From Staphylococcus pseudoxylosus (GTDB taxonomy: Bacteria > Bacillota > Bacilli > Staphylococcales > Staphylococcaceae): a DNA stretch of 64,000 bases. The position numbers and the translations under genes are program-made. This document shows positions 1 to 9,800 of the stretch, piece after piece (the first letter of the stretch is position 1; each line of letters begins with the position of its first letter). Location: NCBI RefSeq assembly GCF_003697915.1, contig NZ_RCVN01000007.1, positions 62,001 to 126,000 on the forward strand. Direction: 5' to 3'. A model generated the notes under the pieces. That model had not been told where the DNA came from, searched no databases, and saw only the letters and a list, made by a program, of their open reading frames with translations.

Positions 1-125
1 AAGGTATCAATTTTTCTTTGGTTACGTTCTTTATATGATTTTCTAAATTCTTTTAATGCCACAAAACCTGCAATTAACACTAATAATAAACACACTAAAT
101 GTAAAACCAATGCTATTACGGCCAT
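1..125 (-). CDS. Small single-span membrane protein, cut by window edge
   Basis: An open frame starts at ATG (minus strand, base 125) and runs off the left edge, giving at least 41 residues. It begins MAVIALVLHLVCLLLVLIAG, a hydrophobic N-terminal segment, followed by a basic stretch (KEFRKSYKERNQRK), which is the layout of a small bitopic membrane protein with a positively charged cytoplasmic tail. A GAGGTG ribosome binding site at 133-138 is seven bases from this ATG. An alternative ATG six bases upstream lies too close to it. I do not recognise the family; the C-terminus is not visible. Confidence 0.5.
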   Translation of the reverse strand, partial: MAVIALVLHLVCLLLVLIAGFVALKEFRKSYKERNQRKIDT

Positions 126-419
126 CTTCATCACCTCACACACTTTTATTAAATTATGATTGTACTTATTTGTTTAAAAATGCTTCATGAACAATTAATT
201 AGAAATAGTTACTCAGTAAACTGATAAATAGAGGAATGGTTAATTACGTAGTCTTTATAATATGCTACCCTTTTTAATGTCTCAAAAAACGCAAAGTGGT
301 ATTTCACTCCTTTCTAGATACATTGTGTTTTAAAACATAAAAAAACAAACCACACGCTAAAATCAGCAAATGGTTTGTCAATCATATATTATCTATAATA
401 ATTATATACTGTAAAACAG
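126..419. other. Intergenic stretch, no gene seen
   Basis: AT-rich sequence upstream of the edge-truncated membrane protein and downstream of the zinc-ribbon gene. I see no open frame with a ribosome binding site and no convincing hairpin here. Confidence 0.5.
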
Positions 420-662
420 TCAGTTATTTTCAAAGAAATCTTTTGAATATGTTCTTAATCTACCACAATTTTCACACAAAACATTTATCAACGTAATGGG
501 TTCATTACCGTAAGTAGCAGATAATAATGGTAAATAATATTGGCCATCCAATACTCTCATGTTAGGATTGTCGCAATTACAAATACCTTTGTTTGTAGCC
601 TTTGACTCAATAATGCTTATGATACGTTCTTTTTGTATATCAGTAAATTTTTGAATTGTCAT
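420..662 (-). CDS. Small zinc-ribbon-like hypothetical protein
   Basis: 80 residues from an ATG at base 662, chosen over an upstream in-frame ATG because GGGAG (671-675) lies eight bases before it. The N-terminus (MTIQKFTDIQKERIISIIES) looks helical. Then come a CNCDNP pair near residue 28 and a CENCGRLR pair near residue 62, a Cys-x-Cys plus Cys-x2-Cys arrangement that could bind one zinc. The family is not identified by me. Small proteins with this N-helix plus C-terminal CxxCG layout are common in Firmicutes, but their function is unknown. The gene lies directly downstream of a short RNA unit with its own promoter and terminator (734-880), which may control it. Confidence 0.6.
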   Translation of the reverse strand: MTIQKFTDIQKERIISIIESKATNKGICNCDNPNMRVLDGQYYLPLLSATYGNEPITLINVLCENCGRLRTYSKDFFENN

Positions 663-733
663 AAACTTTGTCTCCCAACATATTATATTGTATCCATTAT
701 AATATGTTGTCCTCATTAAATAAAGCTTAATTT

Positions 734-846
734 AAAAAAGGCCCTCAATTAAGAGGACCACAGGATTAAAGGAGTTGCGTTCTCCTACACGTCATAGGAC
801 GCATAAGAGATTGACCCATTTAATCACTCACGTCCTAAGACGTGCA
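734..846 (-). ncRNA. Predicted ~110-nt structured RNA or leader, minus strand
   Basis: A promoter at 852-880 would start a minus-strand transcript near base 845. About 110 bases later there is a strong intrinsic terminator: GGTCCTC/GAGGGCC arms (753-759 with 740-746) followed by a run of six U. In between are three small hairpins: CACGTC/GACGTG (829-834 with 839-844), CGTC/GACG (790-793 with 798-801) and GGAG/CTCC (771-774 with 782-785, given as plus-strand positions). The first two share the pattern CGTCnTAnGACG. There is no plausible open frame inside. It is either a stand-alone small RNA or an attenuated leader of the zinc-ribbon gene beginning at 662. I do not match it to a known RNA family. 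Confidence 0.5.
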
Positions 847-851
847 AAATT

Positions 852-880
852 ATTATAAGTTAATTACTTGTATAAGTAAA
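852..880 (-). promoter_or_regulatory. Promoter for the ~110-nt RNA
   Basis: Minus strand: -35 TTTACT (875-880), 17-base spacer, perfect -10 TATAAT (852-857). Confidence 0.55.
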
Positions 881-1030
881 ATATAAATTATCTCAAAAAA
901 GGAAAGGCTTTCTTATAATCAGAAACATAATATTTATTAAAGAAATTTCAAATACTGCTGTTAATGTTTTTCTTTAGTAAGCAAGAGACTGTATAAGAGG
1001 TTAAACCATGTAATACCCTTGACCCCAACC

Positions 1031-1089
1031 AAAAATAAACCGCCCCGAAAGGCGGTTTATCACGGATGAAGTACTGGAGGTACTTCATA
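1031..1089 (-). terminator. Two tandem strong hairpins, outer one terminator-like
   Basis: Two consecutive perfect hairpins. The first pairs ATAAACCGCC (1035-1044) with GGCGGTTTAT (1051-1060) around CCGAAA. The second pairs ATGAAGTAC with GTACTTCAT (about 1066-1088). On the minus strand the GC-rich hairpin is followed by TTTTTGG, so it could end a short minus-strand RNA that starts near 1110. No open frame or clear promoter was found to go with it. The layout recalls type I antitoxin RNAs, but I see no toxin peptide opposite it, so that remains a guess. Confidence 0.4.
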
Positions 1090-1363
1090 TATATAGCGTA
1101 ACATATAAAAATTAGTATTGCCACGCTTATATTGTTTGATTCATTTTTATATTCAACTTTTATGTATGATTTAATATCATGAAAATTTTAGATACCGTTG
1201 TAATAGTCGTAAGATTTTTTCTACAAAAAGCCTCTGACTTTATAATTATATAGTTTTAGTCTGTAAGTAAAAAGGTAAATAAGAATAATGTAATGAGCAT
1301 CAACACATCATTAATAATATACTTTTATAATTTAAACAGTATTTACTAAAAGGAATGATTAGT
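1090..1363. other. Intergenic stretch upstream of the 1364 gene
   Basis: AT-rich, no open frame. It must hold the promoter of the plus-strand gene at 1364, but I cannot single out a convincing -35/-10 pair. Confidence 0.4.
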
Positions 1364-1804
1364 ATGCAATATACACAATACTTACCAGGAACTTGGCACA
1401 TCATAGCCTCTACATTTAAAATGTGGACTTCAGGCAAAAAAACAAATCCTTCTATCACTTATTCAATCATACAATCTCATCCCTTAAGAATTCTTGATGA
1501 AATAACATACCAAACGCGAAACAAATCAAAATCCATTGTCGGTCACGATACACTAGATAACGACCAATTCAATTGGAGAGGTAAAGGCGTGTTAAAACTA
1601 TTTTCGAGCAAGTGGGACATTATTTATATTGACGATGAAGTGCTAATTATTAATTTTTCTGCTACTTTGGCAACACCATCTGGAATGGATATACTTTTAC
1701 GTAATAAGCAAAATGCTGATTCATATAAAAGACAAATACTTAATCACCCAGAAAAATTCAACTTAAACACCAAAACTATACAGAAATTTAAATGGTTATT
1801 TTAA
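1364..1804 (+). CDS. Hypothetical protein, possibly lipocalin-like
   Basis: 146 residues from the ATG at 1364, preferred over the ATG at 1355 because AGGA (1351-1354) then has a nine-base spacing. There is no signal peptide or membrane span. The N-terminus (QYTQYLPGTWHIIAST) has the GTW motif found at the start of small lipocalin-type beta barrels. The rest alternates short hydrophobic strands with polar turns (WDIIYIDDEVLIINF), consistent with a beta-rich fold. This is a weak structural impression and not an identification. The gene is alone on the plus strand, converging with rpsR and sharing the bidirectional terminator at 1881-1904. Confidence 0.6.
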   Translation: MQYTQYLPGTWHIIASTFKMWTSGKKTNPSITYSIIQSHPLRILDEITYQTRNKSKSIVGHDTLDNDQFNWRGKGVLKLFSSKWDIIYIDDEVLIINFSATLATPSGMDILLRNKQNADSYKRQILNHPEKFNLNTKTIQKFKWLF

Positions 1805-1880
1805 TTTCAGAGTCAAAACAATTGCCTATAGATTAAAATACTAATCTTCATGGCTATTAATACTAATAAAACAAAAATAA

Positions 1881-1904
1881 CCCCGTAGGTATATGCCTAC
1901 GGGG
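1881..1904. terminator. Bidirectional terminator between 1364 gene and rpsR
   Basis: CCCCGTAGG (1881-1889) pairs perfectly with CCTACGGGG (1896-1904). A T run follows on the plus strand and an A-rich run precedes it, so it works for both convergent genes. Confidence 0.85.
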
Positions 1905-1923
1905 TTTTCAGATACAATATCTA

Positions 1924-2166
1924 TTATTGTTCTTCTTTAACATATGGTAATAATGCCATATGACGAGAACGTTTAATAGCTAATGTCAACATACGTTGAT
2001 ATTTAGCTGAAGTACCTGTTACACGACGTGGTAAAATTTTACCGCGTTCTGAGATAAAACGTTTTAATAATTCAGTGTCTTTATAGTCGATGTGTGTAAT
2101 ACCGTTTGCTGTGAAATAACAAACTTTTTTACGACGACGTCCGCCTCTTCTTGGTCCACCTGCCAT
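1924..2166 (-). CDS. rpsR: 30S ribosomal protein bS18
   Basis: 80 residues, the normal size of bS18 in Firmicutes. A basic N-terminus ([16 protein letters not shown]) is followed by the conserved segment [19 protein letters not shown] and [14 protein letters not shown], and the end RHMALLPY. bS18 binds the platform of the 30S subunit next to bS6. The start ATG follows an AAAGGGAGG ribosome binding site. In staphylococci and bacilli rpsR normally follows ssb within the rpsF-ssb-rpsR operon. Here the 18-kb NRPS operon lies between ssb and rpsR, and rpsR has its own predicted promoter at 2332-2360. Confidence 0.97.
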   Translation of the reverse strand: MAGGPRRGGRRRKKVCYFTANGITHIDYKDTELLKRFISERGKILPRRVTGTSAKYQRMLTLAIKRSRHMALLPYVKEEQ

Positions 2167-2331
2167 GGTAACTGCCTCCCTTTAAGTTATTTTTTTAAAT
2201 ACCGTCTAGTTTTAATGTTTATTAATCATTTTATTATGATTCATGTGTTTTTATTTTTTATTAGTAAAAGATTTATAATGCGTGTGAAACATTGTATTAA
2301 ATCTTTGCGTGTGTGTGCATGTGTAATATTA

Positions 2332-2360
2332 ATCTTATAAAATTATAGACTATTTGTCAA
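2332..2360 (-). promoter_or_regulatory. Predicted dedicated promoter of rpsR
   Basis: Minus strand: perfect -35 TTGACA (2355-2360), 17-base spacer, -10 TAAGAT (2332-2337). It lies about 50 bases past the thioesterase stop codon and gives rpsR a roughly 160-base leader. A weak inverted repeat (GTTCAG/CTGAAC, 2364-2389) lies between it and the thioesterase gene but has no U run, so some read-through from the NRPS operon into rpsR is possible. Confidence 0.6.
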
Positions 2361-2407
2361 TACGTTCAGAATAAATAAACGCGCTGAACTTGAAATAAAT
2401 TAAATAT

Positions 2408-3103
2408 CTAACCATTAAGTACTAATTTTACTTCTTCACTTATATCTTTATAATGATTATTTATAAAGAAATGATCACCTTCAAAGAATCGATAATCTAC
2501 TTTACCTTTTGTCAGATCTGACCATTTATACAAAGTATGAGCACAAATGGAATCTTGTTTCCCTACAAATACTGATAAATTGATATCTACTTGTCGTTCC
2601 TTGGGCTTATCGCAATAATAATCGATTGCTAGAAAGTCGTTTTTCAATGCTGGTTTCACAAGTTGCCATAACTCTTCATGATTTAATACTTCTTCAGATG
2701 TGCCGCCCTTATCTCTTATAAACTGTTTGAATTCTTCATCATTCATGGCTTCTATATCATTATATTTATCCAAATAGCCAATCGGTTCACTCGCACAAAG
2801 GAACATATGCTTTGGTCGATAACCTAATTGATCCAATTTATAATACAGTTCATATGCTAATATTGTCCCTAAACTGTAGCCTAATAGAATAAATTCTTCA
2901 GGTTTTTCATTAATAATTTGTTTGACTAAGTCATCTACCATATCATCAATGCTATCTAAAGCCTCTTCGATTAACCTTTCACCACGTCCAGGTAATTCTA
3001 ATGGCTTAAATTGAATATAACTTGGTAAATTATTCTTCATTGGATAATATAATGCTTTATTTCCACCTGCAAATGGTATACAAAATAATGTTGTTTTAGC
3101 CAT
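2408..3103 (-). CDS. Type II (editing) thioesterase of the NRPS operon
   Basis: 231 residues, typical of external thioesterases that remove mis-primed or stalled groups from carrier-protein arms of NRPS and PKS lines. An alpha/beta-hydrolase fold is visible: FCIPFAGG near residue 7, PGRGER near residue 38, the nucleophile elbow LLGYSLG (Ser near residue 78; GYSLG replaces the commoner GHSMG), and the catalytic His in FEGDHFFINNH near residue 211. It is the last gene of the operon, only 11 bases after the phosphopantetheinyl transferase gene, with AAGGGG before its ATG. The role is inferred from family and context; its substrate should be the carrier domains of the adjacent NRPS. Confidence 0.9.
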   Translation of the reverse strand: MAKTTLFCIPFAGGNKALYYPMKNNLPSYIQFKPLELPGRGERLIEEALDSIDDMVDDLVKQIINEKPEEFILLGYSLGTILAYELYYKLDQLGYRPKHMFLCASEPIGYLDKYNDIEAMNDEEFKQFIRDKGGTSEEVLNHEELWQLVKPALKNDFLAIDYYCDKPKERQVDINLSVFVGKQDSICAHTLYKWSDLTKGKVDYRFFEGDHFFINNHYKDISEEVKLVLNG

Positions 3104-3114
3104 ATACTCGCCCC

Positions 3115-3753
3115 TTAAAGTATAAATTCTGTATTAAAATTCTTTGTTATATCTAATAACTCTGCTTCTAAATCATGGTTATCTACATCTAATATCACTG
3201 ACAATGCATATTTTCCATACACAATATCATGAAAGAATGAACACCGTTGTATCATTTCATCTTCAGTTTCAATAAGTTGATAATGACCTTGAACTGGTGT
3301 AATAGAAAAAGAATCTAATGCTTTATACATGCCCATACCAAGTAATTTTAAATAGCACTCTTTCATCGTCCACACTTCAAAAAAACGATTAAATCGAGAA
3401 ATTGTACTTTGTGCATCAGTAATGTATCGATACTCTAATAATGCAAAGTATTTTTGGGCAATATCTAAATCTATATTTTCAATTTTTTCCACATCTACGC
3501 CCACATTCGTGTCACTAACAACACATATTGAACAACCATCTGTATGAGACACATTGATGTGTATACCTTTAGGTAATTTTAATACTGGTTTACCATGAGC
3601 ATTTTCACCAAATTGAATATGCTCAAATTGCATTCCTGTATGCGCTCGTACACAATAATACTTAAACCATTTAGAGTATTGAGGATGCCTCTTAAGATTA
3701 TGGTAATCAAAACCCTGCGTATTTAATACATATATCGTTATTTTCACGGTCAC
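3115..3753 (-). CDS. Sfp-type 4'-phosphopantetheinyl transferase
   Basis: 212 residues, close to Sfp and to AusB of the S. aureus aureusimine locus. It moves phosphopantetheine from coenzyme A to the conserved Ser of NRPS carrier domains. Visible motifs: INVSHTDG near residue 66, GVDVEKIE near residue 86 (Mg-binding acidic residues) and FFEVWTMKECYLKLLGMG near residue 123 (the WxxKE signature). The start is a GTG at 3753 behind GGAAG. It lies 71 bases after the NRPS stop and 11 bases before the thioesterase gene, so all three should be co-transcribed. It presumably activates the five carrier domains of the NRPS; whether it also serves other carriers cannot be told. Confidence 0.94.
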   Translation of the reverse strand: MTVKITIYVLNTQGFDYHNLKRHPQYSKWFKYYCVRAHTGMQFEHIQFGENAHGKPVLKLPKGIHINVSHTDGCSICVVSDTNVGVDVEKIENIDLDIAQKYFALLEYRYITDAQSTISRFNRFFEVWTMKECYLKLLGMGMYKALDSFSITPVQGHYQLIETEDEMIQRCSFFHDIVYGKYALSVILDVDNHDLEAELLDITKNFNTEFIL

Positions 3754-3824
3754 ACTTCCACATCACTTAATCAATCAAAACAAATGAAGTAGCAAGTTGT
3801 TATTTTGCTACTTCATAGTTGTCA

Positions 3825-6800
3825 TTAGAAATTATTTTTTGGATGGCTAATCATTTTAGACAATGTTGCATCTTCAGTAGGTTGCCACTTGAAGTTTAAC
3901 TTTTCGAGTATGAAATTAGTTTTAAAATCTAATACTTCAAAATGAGATTTGTTGAAAATATTGTTGTCTAGTACGCCTGTATGCAATAGGAAATCATTAA
4001 TTTGGTCGGTCATTACATCTTCTTTAATACAATGCATTAAGTAATCGACAAATTCATACCATTGTACATCTTCAATATGGTAATTATTTTGATTATACAC
4101 ATGCATCAATTGTTTAAGTGAAAGGTGATGATTATTATATATATGATGAATCTCGTTATTTAGTTGATCATTTTTAATCAATTGACTACATGCTTTAGCT
4201 GCCTGATCAACAGGAGTGAATTCTAAGTCATCATTTTCTAAATCTGGGAATATTTCTAGATTTCTAAATGATTTTATAATGCTATAGAAAGCATTGTTTT
4301 CTTCATTTTTCTGGAATACGCCTGTACGAGAATCACATTGTAAATTACCTAATCTATAAATATTTGTTTCTACACCTTGCTCTCTACTAGCAATCAATAC
4401 TTTTTCAGCTTCTATCTTAGTATCTAAGTAAACATTATTCATTACCTGACCTAAATCTAAGTCATGTTCTGAAAATGTTAACTGTGCTTTGTCCTCTACC
4501 TTACCTGAAGCGATAGAAATTGTAGACATGTGGTGAATCTCTTTAGATTGATTGTATTTAGCAAATTGAATTAGTTGTTCAATACCGCCAACGTTTGCGC
4601 CGTATGAAGCATCTGTTGTCGCAAAGTGACTAACATTCGCCGCAGCGTTCACAATCATATCAATTTTTTGAGATAAAGACTCGTAAGTCTCTGACGCCAT
4701 GCCTAGTTTTTCTAATTCGATATTACCTTCAATGATATGGATTCTTTCTGCATACTCAGGATCAATTTGAGATTCAAAGTAATAAACCCAGTTACGATAT
4801 AGTTTAGTTTCTCCTGAAACTTCTTTATTACTTCTTACCATGACATAAATATTAAAGTCTGTATCTTCTAATAAATTGTTCAACATGTATATACCAAAGA
4901 ATCCAGTAGCTCCTGTGAGCAATACATTTTTACCTCGTTTAACCGCTCCAGAACTAATAACTTCATAGTTTTCTACACTTTCTTCTTTATATTCATTAAT
5001 TTCTTGAATAAATTCACTACTGAATTGATGTCCTTGTGCAGTATCTATATTTTTAAGTGTTTCTAACTTAGTTAGAATATTTGTTTGATCTTTTGCAGCT
5101 ATAGACTCACTGATACGCTCAATCGTTTGTAATTCGAAAATGTCTTTAATTGAAATGTTATATGATTTTGATAATAGCGATGTCAGTTTAATCGCTATGA
5201 TAGAATCTCCACCAATTTCAAAGAAATTGTCATAAACGCTTATGCTATCGGTATTTAATACTTCTTTCATTGCTTGAACAACATCTGCTTCGATTTCATT
5301 TCTAGGTTCAACAAACTCCTGTCTCTCAACTTCAATTTCAGGTAATGCACGTTTGTTTAACTTACCATTAGATGTAACCGGTAATTGGTCAATTTGTGTC
5401 ATATAAGCTGGCACCATATAGTCTGGTACTTTGCGTGCAAGTTCAGTCTTAATATCAGCAAATGAAATTGGTTGATCAGCAACAAGATATGCACAAATTG
5501 CTAGTTCTTCGCCAGCCATTGGTTTAGCAATAACACCTGCATCAGAAATATTTTCAATACGTAGTAAGTGGCTAGAAATTTCACCAAGTTCAATACGATA
5601 ACCACGAATCTTAACCTGTTCATCTATACGACCTAAATATTCTATTTCTCCATCTGTTGTCCATTTTGCTAAGTCACCTGTACGGTATACTTTTCCTGTA
5701 CCAAATGGATTATCAATAAACTGTTGTTGCGTTAATTCTGGACGATTGAGATAACCATTTGTTACAGCAACACCTGCGATACAAAGCTCGCCTGGAACGC
5801 CGATACCTGTATGTTGGTTATTATTATTTAGAACATACATTTGAACATTAGCAATTGGTCGACCAATTGTTATAATATCGTACTCCTGAGTTGGTGGTAA
5901 TGGATTATAAGTTACCTCAATTGATGCTTCTGTCGGACCATATAAATCAATAAGCAATGTATCATTTGGCTGACCAATGATTGAGTTAAAGCGGTTAGCT
6001 TGTTCAGATTTTAACGCTTCACCTGTTGCAAGAACTGTATTAATAGATACTATTTCATCCACTTCATTTGTCGATTTAATATAGTCAACAAACACACCTA
6101 ACATCGAAGGTACAAAATGAATCATAGTGATTGCATGTTGTTGAATTAGCGATGTGATCTTACTTGGGTTTCCTTCTTCTCCAGATGGTAGTAACACGGC
6201 TTGCGCACCTACCATAGCGAATCCGAAAATTTCCCAAACTGATACATCAAATGTATATGGTGTTTTAAACATGATGATGTCTTCCTGATTAAAGTCATAC
6301 TCATCAATCATCCAATTCAGACGGTTCATCACACCTTCATAAGGGACAACTACCCCTTTAGGGTTACCTGTCGTACCTGACGTATATATGACATACATTA
6401 AATCCGATACATCTGTAATGTGGTTTAAATTGTCCGTTGATAGATTAGCAAGCACATCTTTCTTAGTTACGTCAATGACCTTTCTATCAAACTCAATACT
6501 TGTATCTAATGGACGATCTGTAATCAACAATGTCGGTTGACTATCATTCAAAATATAGTTAATACGGTCACTAGGTTGACTAGGATCCATTGGTACATAA
6601 GCACCACCAGCTTTTAATATTCCGTATATACTTACCATCATTTCTATACTACGATTTGTCATTAAACCTACAAGTGAATTAGCTTCTACCCCTTCTGCAC
6701 GTAATCTATGGGCTAGCTGGTTCACACGTACATTAAGTTCTTTGTAAGTTAAACTTTCACCTTCAAACGTGATAGCTGTTTGATCTGGTGTATTCGCAAC

Positions 6801-9800
6801 TTGCTTTTCAAAGCGCTCAACAAATGTTTGCTTATTAGGTAAATCTGCATACGTATCGTTAAATGCACCGAGAATTTGTGTTCTCTCTTCTTCTGTTGTC
6901 ATATCAATCTCACTGATATTTTGGGCTGGATGTTGTACCACTTCACTTAATATTTTCAGATAGTGATTCAACATACGTTCAACTGTTTGTGGTTCAAATA
7001 ATTCTGCAGCATATTCTAATGATACTTTGTATGCTTCGTTATCTTCAATCATCATATTTAAATCAAACTTAGCTTTTGTGTTTGTTGCTTGTTTTTCTTT
7101 AATATCCCAATCTTCAATTTGAAGATCTTGTGTTTCATTATTTTGTAACGTGAAGAGCACGTCAAAGAGTGGATTACGTGTTAAATCACGTCTTTCTACA
7201 ACCTCATCCACTAATTCTTCTAATGGGTACTCTTGATTATCATATGCTTTCAGTGCAGTATCTCTCACTTCATCTAAAAATTGATCGAATGCTTTGTTAT
7301 TTTCAGGATAAGCACGCATTGGCAATGTATTAACAAACATACCCAATAAATTATCTGTATCTTGGTGCGTGCGTCCTGAGATTGGACTACCTATAACCAC
7401 ATCTTCTTGTCTACTATATTTATGCAATAAGATCATAAACGAAGACAATAAAATCATATAATCTGTACTATTCGTTTTTTGGGCCAATTCATGCAATGCG
7501 TCTCTTGTCTCTTTAGGCATTTCAGCTGATATCGTTTTACCTGTAAAGCTTTGTTGTTTAGGTCTTGAATGATCATAAGGTAAATCTAATACTGGAGCTT
7601 CATCTTCGAATTGAGATAACCAGAATGCACGTTGCTCACTTAAATCACGATTATGCATCCATTCACTATAATCTTTGTATTGAACTTTTAGCTTATCTAA
7701 AGTTCTTTCATGATATAGTGCGATAAATTCTTTAATAATTAGATTAATAGAGAAACCATCTGAAATAATATGGTGAATATCAAAGAGTAAAATATGACGT
7801 TTGTCAGCCAATTTAACGATTTTCACTCTTAATAGTGGTGATTGTTTTAAATTAAATGGTCTTACAAAGTCATTTAATAATGTTTCATAATCATCTATAT
7901 CTGTTTCTTCATAATCTACAGTTATATTTGCCTGTTCATCAATAATTTGTACAGGCTCACCATCTATCGTTTCAAAATGAGTTCTCAATGCTTCGTGACG
8001 TTCCACTAAGCTTTGGAATACATCTTCAACACGGGCTACATCAACAAAACCATTGATTTCTAGCATGCTTGGCATGTTATAAGCCGTTTGACCTTGCACC
8101 ATTTCATTCAACACATATAAACGTTTTTGTGGAGAGGATGCAAGATAGTATGACTTCGCTTCAGCTGTAGGAATATTTTGTCCATCTAAGCTACTTTCTT
8201 GGTCATTTAACACTTTTCCAAGTTGTGCAACCGTAGGGCTTTCAAATATTACTTTTAATGGTAAACGTATACCCGTTTCACCTTCGATTTTATTAATCAC
8301 ATTGATGGCTTTGAGTGAGTGACCTCCTACTTCAAAGAAATTATCATATATACTTACTCGTTCAATATTTAATACTTCACCAAAAATATTTGTGAGCATT
8401 GCTTCTATATCATTTGTAGGAGCAACATAATTTTCACTTTCAACCTGGATTTCAGGCAATTGTTTTTTATCTAATTTACCATTTGATGTTACTGGTAAAA
8501 TATCGATTTGAGTCATATAGGTTGGTACCATATAATCTGGTAAGTTTTGATTAAGTTGTGATTTAATCTCATCGAAGTCAATGCTTTCATCTGAAACTAA
8601 ATAAGCACAAATCGATAATTCTTCGCCAGCCATTGGTTTAGCAACAACTGCTACGTCAGAAATTAGATTAATCTGACGTAATAAACTTTCAATTTCACCT
8701 AACTCAATACGATAGCCACGAATCTTAACTTGCTCATCAATACGTCCAAGATATTCAACGTTACCTGTCGTACTCCATTTTGCCAAATCGCCCGTACGAT
8801 ATAATTTACCTTCACCAAATGGATTATCAATAAATTTCTCGTCCGTCAAATCAGGTCGATTTAAGTAACCTTTCGTAACACCTACGCCACCGATACATAA
8901 TTCTCCTGGAACGCCGATGCCCATCAAACTTTCATCTTCATTCATAATATAAGCCTGAATGTTTGCGATTGGGCGACCAATTGGAATCTTGTCATACGTT
9001 TCACCCGGTGTACATGGGTAATAAATCACTTCGATTGAAGCCTCTGTTGGACCATATAAATCAATCAATAATGCATTGTTTGGTTCACCAATTAAAGCAT
9101 TAAATTGATTTACTTGTTCTGCTTTTAACGCTTCACCACTAGCAAGTACATAGTTAACTGTAGCAATAGCTTCTACTCTATTGGTTGATTTAATAAAGTC
9201 GATAAACACACCTAACATAGATGGCACAAAGTGAACCATTGTGATGTTGTGATGCTCAATAAGTGAAGTTATTTTTTCAGGGTTACTTTCTTCGCCTGAA
9301 GGTAAGAGTATTGCTTGACCACCAACCATAGTTGGTCCGAATATCTCCCAAACAGAAACATCAAACGTAAATGGTGTTTTAAATAAAATCGTATCTTCAT
9401 TGTTGATGTAATATTTATCAATCATCCAATGCAGACGGTTCATTACACCTTTGTACGGTACCATAACGCCTTTTGGCTTACCTGTTGTACCAGATGTATA
9501 AATAACGTACATCAAGTCTGTGACATCTGTAACATTAGTTAAATTGTCTGTTGATTGTGTCTCTACTATTGAATCATCTGTTAAGTTCAATACAGCTTTA
9601 TTAAAGTCGATGGTTGCATCTAACGTTTGGTCAGTTAACAGCACGTTTGGTTGACTATCTCCTAAAATGTAGTTGATACGATCACTTGGATAGTTTGGAT
9701 CAATAGGAACATAAGCACCACCTGCTTTGAGAATACCGTAGATACCAATCATCATTTCTAATCGACGATTGGTCATCAAGCCGACGAGCGTATTAGGTTG

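Noticed and set aside
2092..2340. 82-codon plus-strand frame antisense to rpsR
   Set aside because: It overlaps rpsR and its leader on the opposite strand and has no ribosome binding site.
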